Shown here one piece after another: positions 12,461 to 18,002 of a stretch of 20,300 nucleotides of DNA. The notes beneath the pieces were generated by a model that made no database searches, was not told the DNA's origin, and saw nothing but the letters and a program-made list of their open reading frames with translations. The position numbers and the translations under genes are program-made. The DNA lies in IMG/VR virus record IMGVR_UViG_3300044955_000057, positions 1-20,300 of that record, one strand, 5' to 3'. The DNA comes from a virus. The first letter of the stretch is position 1; each line of letters starts with the position of its first letter.

Positions 12461-12599
12461 ATACTACTTCTCTCAAGAGAGCTTGGTGTTTTATTTTGCT
12501 ATCATCAACTTCGCGAATGCGGAAGTCTTTACCGAGAGAACGGGTTTTGTTACGACCGTTCTTTTTATTACGCGGATCAAAGCGTGTGTATTTGGCCAT
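12402..12599 (-). CDS. Small basic/acidic hypothetical protein (65 aa)
   Basis: I do not recognise this protein. The first half is strongly basic (NKKNGRNKTRSLGKD) and the second strongly acidic (DEYEEDDDLLTEE), a charge split that suits nucleic-acid or protein contact and little fixed structure. GGAAAGG precedes the ATG by about three bases. It follows the PhoH gene after an eleven-base gap and is probably translated from the same message. Confidence 0.7.
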   Translation of the reverse strand: MAKYTRFDPRNKKNGRNKTRSLGKDFRIREVDDSKIKHQALLREVVYDEYEEDDDLLTEENTSVS

Positions 12600-12610
12600 T
12601 TTACCTTTCC

Positions 12611-13300
12611 TTATTTAATGCCCAACATTTCTTTTGTCATGATATAGTCACGTACAAAATCTGAACGTACGATATCTTTCCAAGTGAATTCAACTACGTC
12701 GAATTGATTTAATTGTACCACAATATTCATGAACTGTAAAATACCTTTTTTATCATTGTCCTTCTGGAAGTCGGACTGATAGTAGTCACCACACATAACA
12801 AAGCGACACTGGTGACCAACGCGGGTGATAACAGAATCAAGTTCATGGAAGTTTAAGTTCTGCATCTCATCGACCAGGATGATTGCATTGTTAAATGTCG
12901 TACCACGAATAAACGACGTAGACTCGAAGCGCAACTTCTTAGCTGCAATCAGCTTATTCCATGCCTCACCATCACCAAGGATCTCTTTTAACAATCCAAT
13001 ATATGGTGCAGCATACGCTTGCTTTTTTTCTTCTTCGTCACCGGGTAGAAAACCAATGTCACGCGTAGGCACGATCGAGCGCACGATCACGAGCTCGTCA
13101 TACTCAGACTCGCGATCGAGTACCAACTCTAGTGCTAGACGTAATGCAAGAAAAGTCTTACCAGTACCAGCTGAACCAGATAGTACAAGATTGTAGCCAT
13201 CTTTCCAGGCTTCCCTTGCATTCATTTGATTTTGGGTTTTTGGTTCGAAGGGTTGTAGATTTTCTAGCTTAATGCTATTTGAGGTGTAAGACCTAGACAT
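12611..13300 (-). CDS. phoH: PhoH-like ATPase (229 aa)
   Basis: GSAGTGKT (42-49) is the Walker A loop and AIILVDEMQN (139-148) the Walker B strand. The segments VRSIVPTRDIGFLPGD and VMCGDYYQSD are typical of the PhoH family. Family members are P-loop ATPases, some linked to RNA handling or phosphate stress; phoH is one of the most frequent auxiliary genes in marine phages and its role there is unsettled. AAGGGG lies eleven bases upstream and the start overlaps the preceding gene by eight bases. There is no PIN domain, so it is the short phage form. Confidence 0.93.
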   Translation of the reverse strand: MSRSYTSNSIKLENLQPFEPKTQNQMNAREAWKDGYNLVLSGSAGTGKTFLALRLALELVLDRESEYDELVIVRSIVPTRDIGFLPGDEEEKKQAYAAPYIGLLKEILGDGEAWNKLIAAKKLRFESTSFIRGTTFNNAIILVDEMQNLNFHELDSVITRVGHQCRFVMCGDYYQSDFQKDNDKKGILQFMNIVVQLNQFDVVEFTWKDIVRSDFVRDYIMTKEMLGIK

Positions 13301-13529
13301 TAATACTGTTGCCCCTTCCAGAACCTTGTTTAATTCTTTTTTGTAGATCCTTGAACCCGTCTGGTACTTTTAGATCGTTGTTCCCCATTCGGCTGCTTAC
13401 GATCTTCGGTGCTTTTAGTACGTGTTTTACGTCGGGTTGTTCGTTTAGGATTGTCTGTAGTTCGTCCCAGGAGCACGTCACGTCGTAGTGCTCTCCGCTC
13501 TTGAGATCCTTCAGAGTGTATACTGGCAT
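13293..13529 (-). CDS. Conserved phage protein, MPxY-type (78 aa)
   Basis: The protein opens MPVYTLKDLKSGEHYD and ends in a Gly-rich basic tail (GFKDLQKRIKQGSGRGNS). I recall similar small proteins starting MPxY in T4-like marine phages, where the function is unknown. This start is preferred over an ATG ten codons upstream because TGGAAA is about eight bases before it and relatives start there. It ends inside the PhoH start region. The long basic reading at 13330-13818 overlaps it in another frame. Confidence 0.75.
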   Translation of the reverse strand: MPVYTLKDLKSGEHYDVTCSWDELQTILNEQPDVKHVLKAPKIVSSRMGNNDLKVPDGFKDLQKRIKQGSGRGNSINV

Positions 13530-13818
13530 ATGTGTGTTTCCATTTAGACCATTGTTCATTCACGTTATACATGTGCATGTTGTTCCATTGTTTCGATAGT
13601 CCGGACCAACATTGTATATATCGTTTGCCGTTTTCAGTTTCAACCAGTCGTAGGTGCGTACCATTGTCGCCAAACTTGATCTCTTCGAGCGTCTTAAAGC
13701 TCGCTTGCGAGAAAAGTAGATCCTGGTCTCCAGCCGTCGCACGCTTTGGCTTGGATGTAGTTCTCGATCGCTTCGTCTTGTTCTCTGACGTAGGCGAAGA
13801 TTTCGTCTTCGAGCGCAT
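13330..13818 (-). CDS. Doubtful basic protein overlapping both neighbours (162 aa)
   Basis: Only about 135 bases in the middle (13560-13693) are free of other genes, and there the reading looks like real protein (THLRLVETENGKRYIQCWSG, WNNMHMYN). The N-terminal third overlaps the metallopeptidase gene and the C-terminal 65 residues overlap the MPxY gene; both ends are low-complexity Lys/Arg/Ser/Thr sequence, as shadow frames often are. A GGGAG site lies ten bases before the ATG at 13818. Either it is a true overprinted gene or the remains of a short gene that lost its start or stop. Confidence 0.42.
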   Translation of the reverse strand: MRSKTKSSPTSENKTKRSRTTSKPKRATAGDQDLLFSQASFKTLEEIKFGDNGTHLRLVETENGKRYIQCWSGLSKQWNNMHMYNVNEQWSKWKHTYASIHSEGSQERRALRRDVLLGRTTDNPKRTTRRKTRTKSTEDRKQPNGEQRSKSTRRVQGSTKKN

Positions 13819-14227
13819 GTGCTTCTATCTCCCAAGGTCTGTCGTCGTAGTCCACTTCTGTAGAAGTGAAGTGCTCGCTTCCAAATCCGACTCGGTAAGG
13901 ACCAGCCAGATAACGCATACGACGAGTAGCAAACTGGCACACATGAATGAGTTCATGACATAATACCTTTATTAGTTGACCATACGATTGTACACCAGAA
14001 TAGTTCAGCCGTATATCAAAAAGTTTAGGTGATCGTGAATCATCCTCGACGCACATATCACCCCAGATTGTTTTTTCTTTGTACAGATCTTTTTCGATCG
14101 TTATACAGATCTCTAGCGTGTTCTTCATACGCTTCGATACTAAACAATCCAGAGCATGGCTAACCGCACTCTGGATCATTTCTTTCTGTAGGTTGGAAAG
14201 AGGATAGCCTCTGATATCAACTAGCAT
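13694..14227 (-). CDS. Putative zinc metallopeptidase with HExxH (177 aa)
   Basis: HELIH (91-95) is a zinc-binding HExxH motif on a predicted helix (KVLCHELIHVCQ). About 40 residues later RPWEIEAHALE offers a glutamate as third ligand, a gluzincin-like spacing. Otherwise I see no named family; SprT-like or ImmA-like proteins are the nearest comparisons. The start MLVDIRGYPLSN follows GGAAG and overlaps the preceding gene by eleven bases. Several phages encode such small HExxH proteins with unknown targets. Confidence 0.72.
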   Translation of the reverse strand: MLVDIRGYPLSNLQKEMIQSAVSHALDCLVSKRMKNTLEICITIEKDLYKEKTIWGDMCVEDDSRSPKLFDIRLNYSGVQSYGQLIKVLCHELIHVCQFATRRMRYLAGPYRVGFGSEHFTSTEVDYDDRPWEIEAHALEDEIFAYVREQDEAIENYIQAKACDGWRPGSTFLASEL

Positions 14228-14423
14228 CTTTCTTCCAATTACGAATACGTTCGTTGGCTTTCTCCTGCTCCCATTCAGCAACCTTATCCCAGGAGCGAAC
14301 CATAGCCCATTCACCGGAGTTTGCCATGGACTTATGCATCCGCTTAGACTCTTCTTGGGTCAGACCAGATACATAGAAGTAGTCAGGATTATCACCAAAG
14401 TTCTTTGCTTCAACCGCCCACAT
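14217..14423 (-). CDS. Small hypothetical protein (68 aa)
   Basis: I do not recognise this protein. The ATG at 14423 overlaps the stop of the upstream gene as TAATG and has GGGAG eight bases before it; an ATG five codons earlier is less likely. The protein is Trp- and charge-rich, with YFYVSGLTQEESKRMH near the N-terminus and a helical tail (EWEQEKANERIRNWKK). It belongs to the coupled unit running from P4 to the metallopeptidase. Confidence 0.72.
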   Translation of the reverse strand: MWAVEAKNFGDNPDYFYVSGLTQEESKRMHKSMANSGEWAMVRSWDKVAEWEQEKANERIRNWKKDAS

Positions 14424-14716
14424 TATGCTTTCTCCCATGCAATATTATCTTTGTATACAATGCTTTCAGCACCATCATATTCGTCGATCTGAAACTCTGT
14501 TCCTACTGGCACCCAAACAATTCCTACATCACGTGCACCACCGGCGTAAAGTTCCAATTCGTCACACAATGCTTCAACTTCATCATACTTGCCATCCAAG
14601 AACAGCTGGTTAAAACGTGCATCCATACAGTTTACATCGTTCCAGGTTGACCAGCCAGCACCAAAGCCACGGCTTACTGCAACTGCTACTTTACAATCAC
14701 GTACGATCTTTTCCAT
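14423..14716 (-). CDS. Conserved-looking phage hypothetical protein (97 aa)
   Basis: No known domain is recognised. The protein mixes a Gly-rich segment (VSRGFGAGWSTWND) with two strands ending VGIVWVPVGTEF and an acidic EYDGAESI stretch, so it is probably a small globular alpha/beta protein. The start overlaps the stop upstream as TAATG, with AAGGAAG about eight bases away. It is the second gene of the unit driven by P4. Confidence 0.78.
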   Translation of the reverse strand: MEKIVRDCKVAVAVSRGFGAGWSTWNDVNCMDARFNQLFLDGKYDEVEALCDELELYAGGARDVGIVWVPVGTEFQIDEYDGAESIVYKDNIAWEKA

Positions 14717-15126
14717 TATGCTGCTTCCTTTTGAAATGCTTCTTTGTACAGGTTGCGGATCTTAATCCGATCTTCGTATCCAATCCCCTGATCCCAAAGA
14801 AAGTAATCGAAGTCTTGGTCGTGGGTATTGTAACCTACTTCATGACCTTCTGCAACCATAAGGTGACGAAGTGCATCGTGCCATTTGCACGAGACCAGAT
14901 CCATGACCTGACGAATTTTCCCGCGGAACTCAACCAAAGCTTTGGCTTCTGCTTCTTCCTGAGCTGCCATACTAGCTTCCAACTCTTCGCAGAGCATGTC
15001 CCAAATAACTTGCTTTGCTTTGTCGGTTTGGTTTTCCCATACATACATCCAGCCATCAATGGGACGATAGCCACGAGCATCTTTGTGCAGATCCGAGATA
15101 AGTTCGTTCGAGAAGGTGTAAGTCAT
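14716..15126 (-). CDS. Phage hypothetical protein (136 aa)
   Basis: I do not recognise a domain. The protein is acidic and mostly helical, with an Ala/Glu-rich helix (ASMAAQEEAEAKALVEF) and an aromatic C-terminal half (DFDYFLWDQGIGYEDRI). AGGAG lies eight bases before the ATG. It is the first gene after promoter P4 (15152-15187) and leads a coupled series of four genes that ends in the metallopeptidase. Confidence 0.8.
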   Translation of the reverse strand: MTYTFSNELISDLHKDARGYRPIDGWMYVWENQTDKAKQVIWDMLCEELEASMAAQEEAEAKALVEFRGKIRQVMDLVSCKWHDALRHLMVAEGHEVGYNTHDQDFDYFLWDQGIGYEDRIKIRNLYKEAFQKEAA

Positions 15127-15151
15127 CGGGTATCTCCTTGTTGATATAACT

Positions 15152-15187
15152 AATATAAGCTATTTCAAATCAAATGTAAACCCCCTA
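15152..15187 (-). promoter_or_regulatory. Promoter P4 (GGGG-TTTACA family)
   Basis: Minus strand: TAGGGGG, -35 TTTACA (15175-15180), 17-base spacer, -10 TATATT (15152-15157). The TAG (15185-15187) is the stop codon of the upstream gene, and a GAAAAAAA tract lies just before it. The spacer end TAGCT and the -10 match P1 exactly. It drives the gene at 14716-15126 and those after it. Confidence 0.82.
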
Positions 15188-15742
15188 TGCACACTTTTTT
15201 TCAAACCATTCTGGAATATCCCGCTTGGTCCAATCCATGGAGAAGCGATCTTGTTTGGTCTGATAGAATGCACGATAGGAACCAACCGGATCGTTGTAGT
15301 TGATACACTCTGGTGCAGCACCCATTGCAAGCTTAAACGGTGTAAGCGGACCAACAGGAATATTACGTGGAGGTGACATAAGGATCTCGCCAAGATCATC
15401 GAACGATTTGTGTGTCTTACCATAACGATACATAAACTCGTCATGCAGAGCTACAAAGTGTACGTAGTGCCAATTGTAGTTGTTGTTGGATTCCATAGTC
15501 CAGACAGTGCACGGATGGCCAACGTGTACTGCCTTATAGATAATATTATCGTGATGATCCAATTCCCAATGCTTAACCATAGTCTTACCAGACTTAGAAG
15601 GAATCTTAGTAAGCTTACCATCGAGCACACGATGTGCAGTCGATAGCATCTGTGCAGACTCTAGCACCATCTTTACGATATGTTTATCGCACTGGAGCTG
15701 TGCTGCTTTGACTGGATCTTTGTCAAGTATGAAGAGGTTCAT
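15185..15742 (-). CDS. Conserved T4-like phage protein, MNLFILDKDP-type (185 aa)
   Basis: The N-terminus (LDKDPVKAAQLQCDKHIVKM) with ESAQMLSTAHRV is a pattern I recall from many T4-like marine phages, where it has no firmly assigned role. Conserved His, Asp and Lys residues (CDKHIVK, STAHR) look catalytic or metal-binding, but I cannot assign a reaction. The leader carries one arm of a 10-bp inverted repeat (GGACGGGAT) about 10 bases before the ATG, in the place of a clear Shine-Dalgarno. Promoter P5 drives it and its stop codon is part of P4. Confidence 0.82.
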   Translation of the reverse strand: MNLFILDKDPVKAAQLQCDKHIVKMVLESAQMLSTAHRVLDGKLTKIPSKSGKTMVKHWELDHHDNIIYKAVHVGHPCTVWTMESNNNYNWHYVHFVALHDEFMYRYGKTHKSFDDLGEILMSPPRNIPVGPLTPFKLAMGAAPECINYNDPVGSYRAFYQTKQDRFSMDWTKRDIPEWFEKKCA

Positions 15743-15750
15743 GGTATATT

Positions 15751-15793
15751 ATCCCGTCCTAGTAATCTCTTTAATATTATACCAGGACGGGAT
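15751..15793. repeat. 10-bp inverted repeat bracketing the -10 box of P5
   Basis: ATCCCGTCCT (15751-15760) and AGGACGGGAT (15784-15793) are perfect reverse complements, 23 bases apart. The -10 box TATAAT lies between them, one arm falls in the promoter spacer and the other in the leader just before the start codon. The arrangement equals that at P2, although the arm sequences differ, so a site-specific repressor or a leader structure is possible. Confidence 0.55.
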
Positions 15794-15811
15794 TAGGCTG
15801 TAAACCCCTTA
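15776..15811 (-). promoter_or_regulatory. Promoter P5 (GGGG-TTTACA family)
   Basis: Minus strand: TAAGGGG, -35 TTTACA (15799-15804), 17-base spacer, -10 TATAAT (15776-15781), a near-consensus sigma-70 promoter. The TAA (15809-15811) is the stop codon of the small gene upstream. It drives the conserved gene at 15185-15742. Confidence 0.85.
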
Positions 15812-15982
15812 TGCTGCCTTTTCTAATGTTTCTTCGATTTCAGCTATGTGATCGTCTAGGTATGCCTTTTTTGTTAATACTTTGTGCATACGATCTGTTT
15901 TGCCCTGTTTTCTATATCGATCTGCGTACCAGCCTAGTTGTCTAGAATCTTTTTTTAAGCGCTCGATAGTTGCTGAAACCAT
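15809..15982 (-). CDS. Small helical hypothetical protein (57 aa)
   Basis: I do not recognise this protein. It is Lys/Arg-rich and helical (ERLKKDSRQLGWYADRYRK) with an acidic final helix (AEIEETLEKAA). The start MVSATIE is chosen because GGGAG lies nine bases upstream; an earlier ATG at 16015 would begin inside a terminator hairpin. That hairpin directly precedes the gene and there is no room for a promoter between them, so its expression must rely on readthrough or antitermination. Its stop codon is part of P5. Confidence 0.7.
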   Translation of the reverse strand: MVSATIERLKKDSRQLGWYADRYRKQGKTDRMHKVLTKKAYLDDHIAEIEETLEKAA

Positions 15983-15995
15983 ATTACTTTTCTCC

Positions 15996-16031
15996 CAAAG
16001 AAAAAGGTGCATCACCCAAAGGTGCGCACCT
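15996..16031 (-). terminator. Intrinsic terminator after the conserved 139-aa gene
   Basis: On the minus strand AGGTGC (16026-16031) pairs with GCACCT (16005-16010) and CACC/GGTG extends the stem inward around a TTTG loop. TTTTTCTTT follows directly. This is a strong rho-independent shape and would end the message of the RNase H unit. The next gene starts only about 14 bases after the T-run. Confidence 0.75.
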
Positions 16032-16071
16032 GTTTGTTATTGTTGTTGATTATGGGTAGTATTACTGAGTG

Positions 16072-16491
16072 TCATAAAAGTCCGGGGAATGCCTCCTCTA
16101 CAATTTTTACAGTTAAACCCTTTACTGGTAGCTTTTTATTGATCATAGCGCATACCAGTTCAGCATCTTTGGGATGAATCGATTCGACAATCCCAAGGAA
16201 TACTTTCTCGCGTTTGAACGCAGGCATCTTCATACCTGGTCCACCCTTTACGCAATATTTGAAATCTACGTTTTTGCGAAGCAATGTAGAAGGCGCATTG
16301 TGCTCTTCACATGCGGTGTATGGCACTTCGCCTGCTGGCAGCAGCCATTCGATCTTTGGATCTAATGCACCTTTCAGAATATCTTTCAGTGCCCAAGTCT
16401 CGTTCTTCTTTAGCACTTCGATCTTCTCTTTACGAGTCTTTGCCTTCTCAAACAATTCAAAAACTTCATGTACGTCTAACGTTCTAGCCAT
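16072..16491 (-). CDS. Conserved T4-like phage protein, DUF6433-like (139 aa)
   Basis: The start MARTLDVHEVFELFEKA and the blocks EHNAPSTLLRKNVDFKYCVKG, GPGMKMPAFKREK and ESIHPKDAE look like a highly conserved phage family that I recall as DUF6433; its function is unknown. There is no membrane segment. It begins one base after the RNase H stop, with GAGG about twelve bases upstream, and is followed by a terminator. A late-promoter octamer at 16594-16601, inside the RNase H gene, could give it separate late expression. Confidence 0.82.
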   Translation of the reverse strand: MARTLDVHEVFELFEKAKTRKEKIEVLKKNETWALKDILKGALDPKIEWLLPAGEVPYTACEEHNAPSTLLRKNVDFKYCVKGGPGMKMPAFKREKVFLGIVESIHPKDAELVCAMINKKLPVKGLTVKIVEEAFPGLL

Positions 16492-16492
16492 C

Positions 16493-17344
16493 TTAAAAGA
16501 ATTCCTCTACTACTTCAACTAACAAACGGCACTGCTTCGAGATAAGATAAGGTAGCACCTTGTTGCGGGCAGGCGTCTCATATGATTCAAATTTATTTAT
16601 AATTTCTTGTTTTACAGAATCAGGGCATTCTGACTCTTCTGTAAGAACAATCATCTTTTTGTTACGGAGATAATTGCGATATACCTGCTCACCAAGTGCG
16701 TGGGGATCTTCCAGCAGTGCTTCTTTCTTTTTCTTCGAAAGAACGTTCTGGCGCTTACCTTCTACAAGGAATGTATCGTCGTCGGATAGCACATTCGGTA
16801 CACCATCACCAGAACAGCCTTTTAGGATATGCTCTAGCTGATACAAGCGTGGATTAGGATCTTTAACAAACTTCTTAGTGTTCGGAGAGAACTGCTGTAC
16901 GTTGTCGAACTTCTGCAGCTGGATAAAGTCGTGATCAGCAGACACGATCATAACCTTTTCGTAGTTACCGAACTCCTGGGTCCACTTAACTATCTCTGCA
17001 ATAGCATCGTCTGCCTCGCATCCCCACTGGTGAATAACCTTCCATGGCATATTTTCTTTAATCTCTTCAAGCACCATATTGATGTTCTTGAATGCCTGAT
17101 CCCAATCGATCTTAGATTCATCACGGTTCTGTTTACGCTTACCCTTGTACTCAGGATAAACATCTTTACGCCAGTTACCACCACCATCAGCAATGATAAC
17201 CATATCACCGTAGTCCTTGAACTTCTGCTTGTACATACGGATTGAATTTAAGATCATGTGACGGATAAGGTTCTCGTCATCATATTTGGCTTGGCCCATT
17301 ACGATAGGTGCAATGGCAATGCCGCTGAAGTCAAGTAGAATCAT
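16493..17344 (-). CDS. rnh: T4-type RNase H (5'-3' FEN-like nuclease) (283 aa)
   Basis: It has the full set of acidic metal ligands of the FEN/RNase H family: Asp5 (MILLDFSG), IADGGGNWRK (51-60), GCEADDAIA (108-116), VSADHDFIQL (134-143) and CSGDGVPN (177-184). The arch region contains the basic YKGKRKQNRD. Its length fits T4 RNase H (305 aa). It removes RNA primers and adjacent DNA from lagging-strand fragments during phage replication. AGGAG lies six bases before the ATG. Promoter P6 drives it, together with the conserved gene that follows. Confidence 0.93.
   Translation of the reverse strand: MILLDFSGIAIAPIVMGQAKYDDENLIRHMILNSIRMYKQKFKDYGDMVIIADGGGNWRKDVYPEYKGKRKQNRDESKIDWDQAFKNINMVLEEIKENMPWKVIHQWGCEADDAIAEIVKWTQEFGNYEKVMIVSADHDFIQLQKFDNVQQFSPNTKKFVKDPNPRLYQLEHILKGCSGDGVPNVLSDDDTFLVEGKRQNVLSKKKKEALLEDPHALGEQVYRNYLRNKKMIVLTEESECPDSVKQEIINKFESYETPARNKVLPYLISKQCRLLVEVVEEFF
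16594..16601 (-). promoter_or_regulatory. Possible late promoter TATAAATA inside rnh
   Basis: The exact late octamer occurs about 105 bases upstream of the gene at 16072-16491. It lies in coding sequence, and one or two such octamers are expected by chance in a window of this size and AT content, so the support is position only. Confidence 0.35.
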
Positions 17345-17369
17345 AGTATACTCCTGTTAATTCTCCACT

Positions 17370-17405
17370 ATTATACATCATGTTCGGAGTCTCGTAAACC
17401 CCTTA
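17370..17405 (-). promoter_or_regulatory. Promoter P6 (GGGG-TTTAC family) within the end of the GIY-YIG gene
   Basis: Minus strand: TAAGGGG, -35 TTTACG (17393-17398), 17-base spacer, -10 TATAAT (17370-17375). The upstream gene reads through the TAA in another frame and ends at the TAA inside the -10 box. It drives rnh. Confidence 0.8.
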
Positions 17406-17805
17406 CATGATTTCTGTGGATGCGGCAGTTGATAATACCGTTATAGTAACGGTCGTCTAGCAATACATTTCTATCGAACTGCTCTTTGGCTTCGAGGTAA
17501 CCAAGCTCACCTTTCGATTTGCCGAAATATAATATCTCACGATGAAAGTTCTGCTCTCCGTGTTCAAGAAGCAGTTGCTTGACGAGGTCACTGGATCCAT
17601 AGTAGGATCGCCAGTCTGACTCGACAATCTTTCTTCGCTTTCGGGTTTTACCTTTGAGTGGGGGTAAGGTTTTCTTTGACCAGAATGTCTTTTTCCCAAC
17701 ATACATCTTGTCGTTGGATTTATCCGTAATAACATAGACAAACCCTACCCACTCTTTTAGTTCTTCTTCAGTTGGCTCGTAAGCCTCGCCTTTATAATGC
17801 CACAT
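17371..17805 (-). CDS. GIY-YIG domain phage protein (144 aa)
   Basis: GFVYVITDKS (21-30) and KMYVGKK (33-39) are the two strands of the GIY-YIG nuclease core. WRSYYGSSD, the helix with FHREILYFGKSKGE and the final LEAKEQF supply the conserved Arg and catalytic Glu positions. It resembles a conserved single-domain phage protein, related to Seg-type enzymes but without NUMOD DNA-binding modules, that I recall from many T4-like marine phages, where it seems fixed and not mobile. The last eleven codons encode promoter P6, so the tail RGLRDSEHDV may be an extension compared with relatives. The start has TAGG upstream. Confidence 0.85.
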   Translation of the reverse strand: MWHYKGEAYEPTEEELKEWVGFVYVITDKSNDKMYVGKKTFWSKKTLPPLKGKTRKRRKIVESDWRSYYGSSDLVKQLLLEHGEQNFHREILYFGKSKGELGYLEAKEQFDRNVLLDDRYYNGIINCRIHRNHVRGLRDSEHDV

Positions 17806-17843
17806 AATTAACCTATTAAGTTGTCTTATGTGTTATATATGAC

Positions 17844-18002
17844 TCAATAATCGCTATCTTCCTCAGCATCCATCAACGTGGAATATGATTCATATCCACA
17901 CATTGGACAATGATAAGGTTCTTCCTTGGTATTGTTAATCACTGTGACGCGGGTTTCCACGCCACAGTGATCGCACTCGATTAAGTACTCCGCTAATCTC
18001 AC
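17844..18002 (-). CDS. Zinc-ribbon small protein with GTG start (52 aa)
   Basis: Reading from GTG at 18000-18002 gives LAEYLIECDHCGVETRV, then PYHCPMCGYESYS and an acidic end. Two C-x2-C pairs (Cys10/13 and Cys32/35) form a zinc ribbon. The GTG follows the nrdA stop directly (TAA-GTG), and GAGG lies five bases before it. It could bind nucleic acid or a partner protein; the place right after nrdA does not by itself prove a link. It is short and non-ATG, so simple gene calling may miss it. Confidence 0.75.
   Translation of the reverse strand: MRLAEYLIECDHCGVETRVTVINNTKEEPYHCPMCGYESYSTLMDAEEDSDY

Noticed and set aside
13560-13940. Minus-strand reading of 126 codons rich in Arg and Ser
   Set aside because: It is a third frame over the metallopeptidase end and the doubtful overlapping gene; it has no ribosome site and a shadow-like composition.
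17371-17805. Treating this GIY-YIG gene as a recent homing element
   Set aside because: It has no NUMOD DNA-binding tail, its composition matches its neighbours, and similar proteins seem fixed in T4-like marine phages; only the promoter at its end is unusual.
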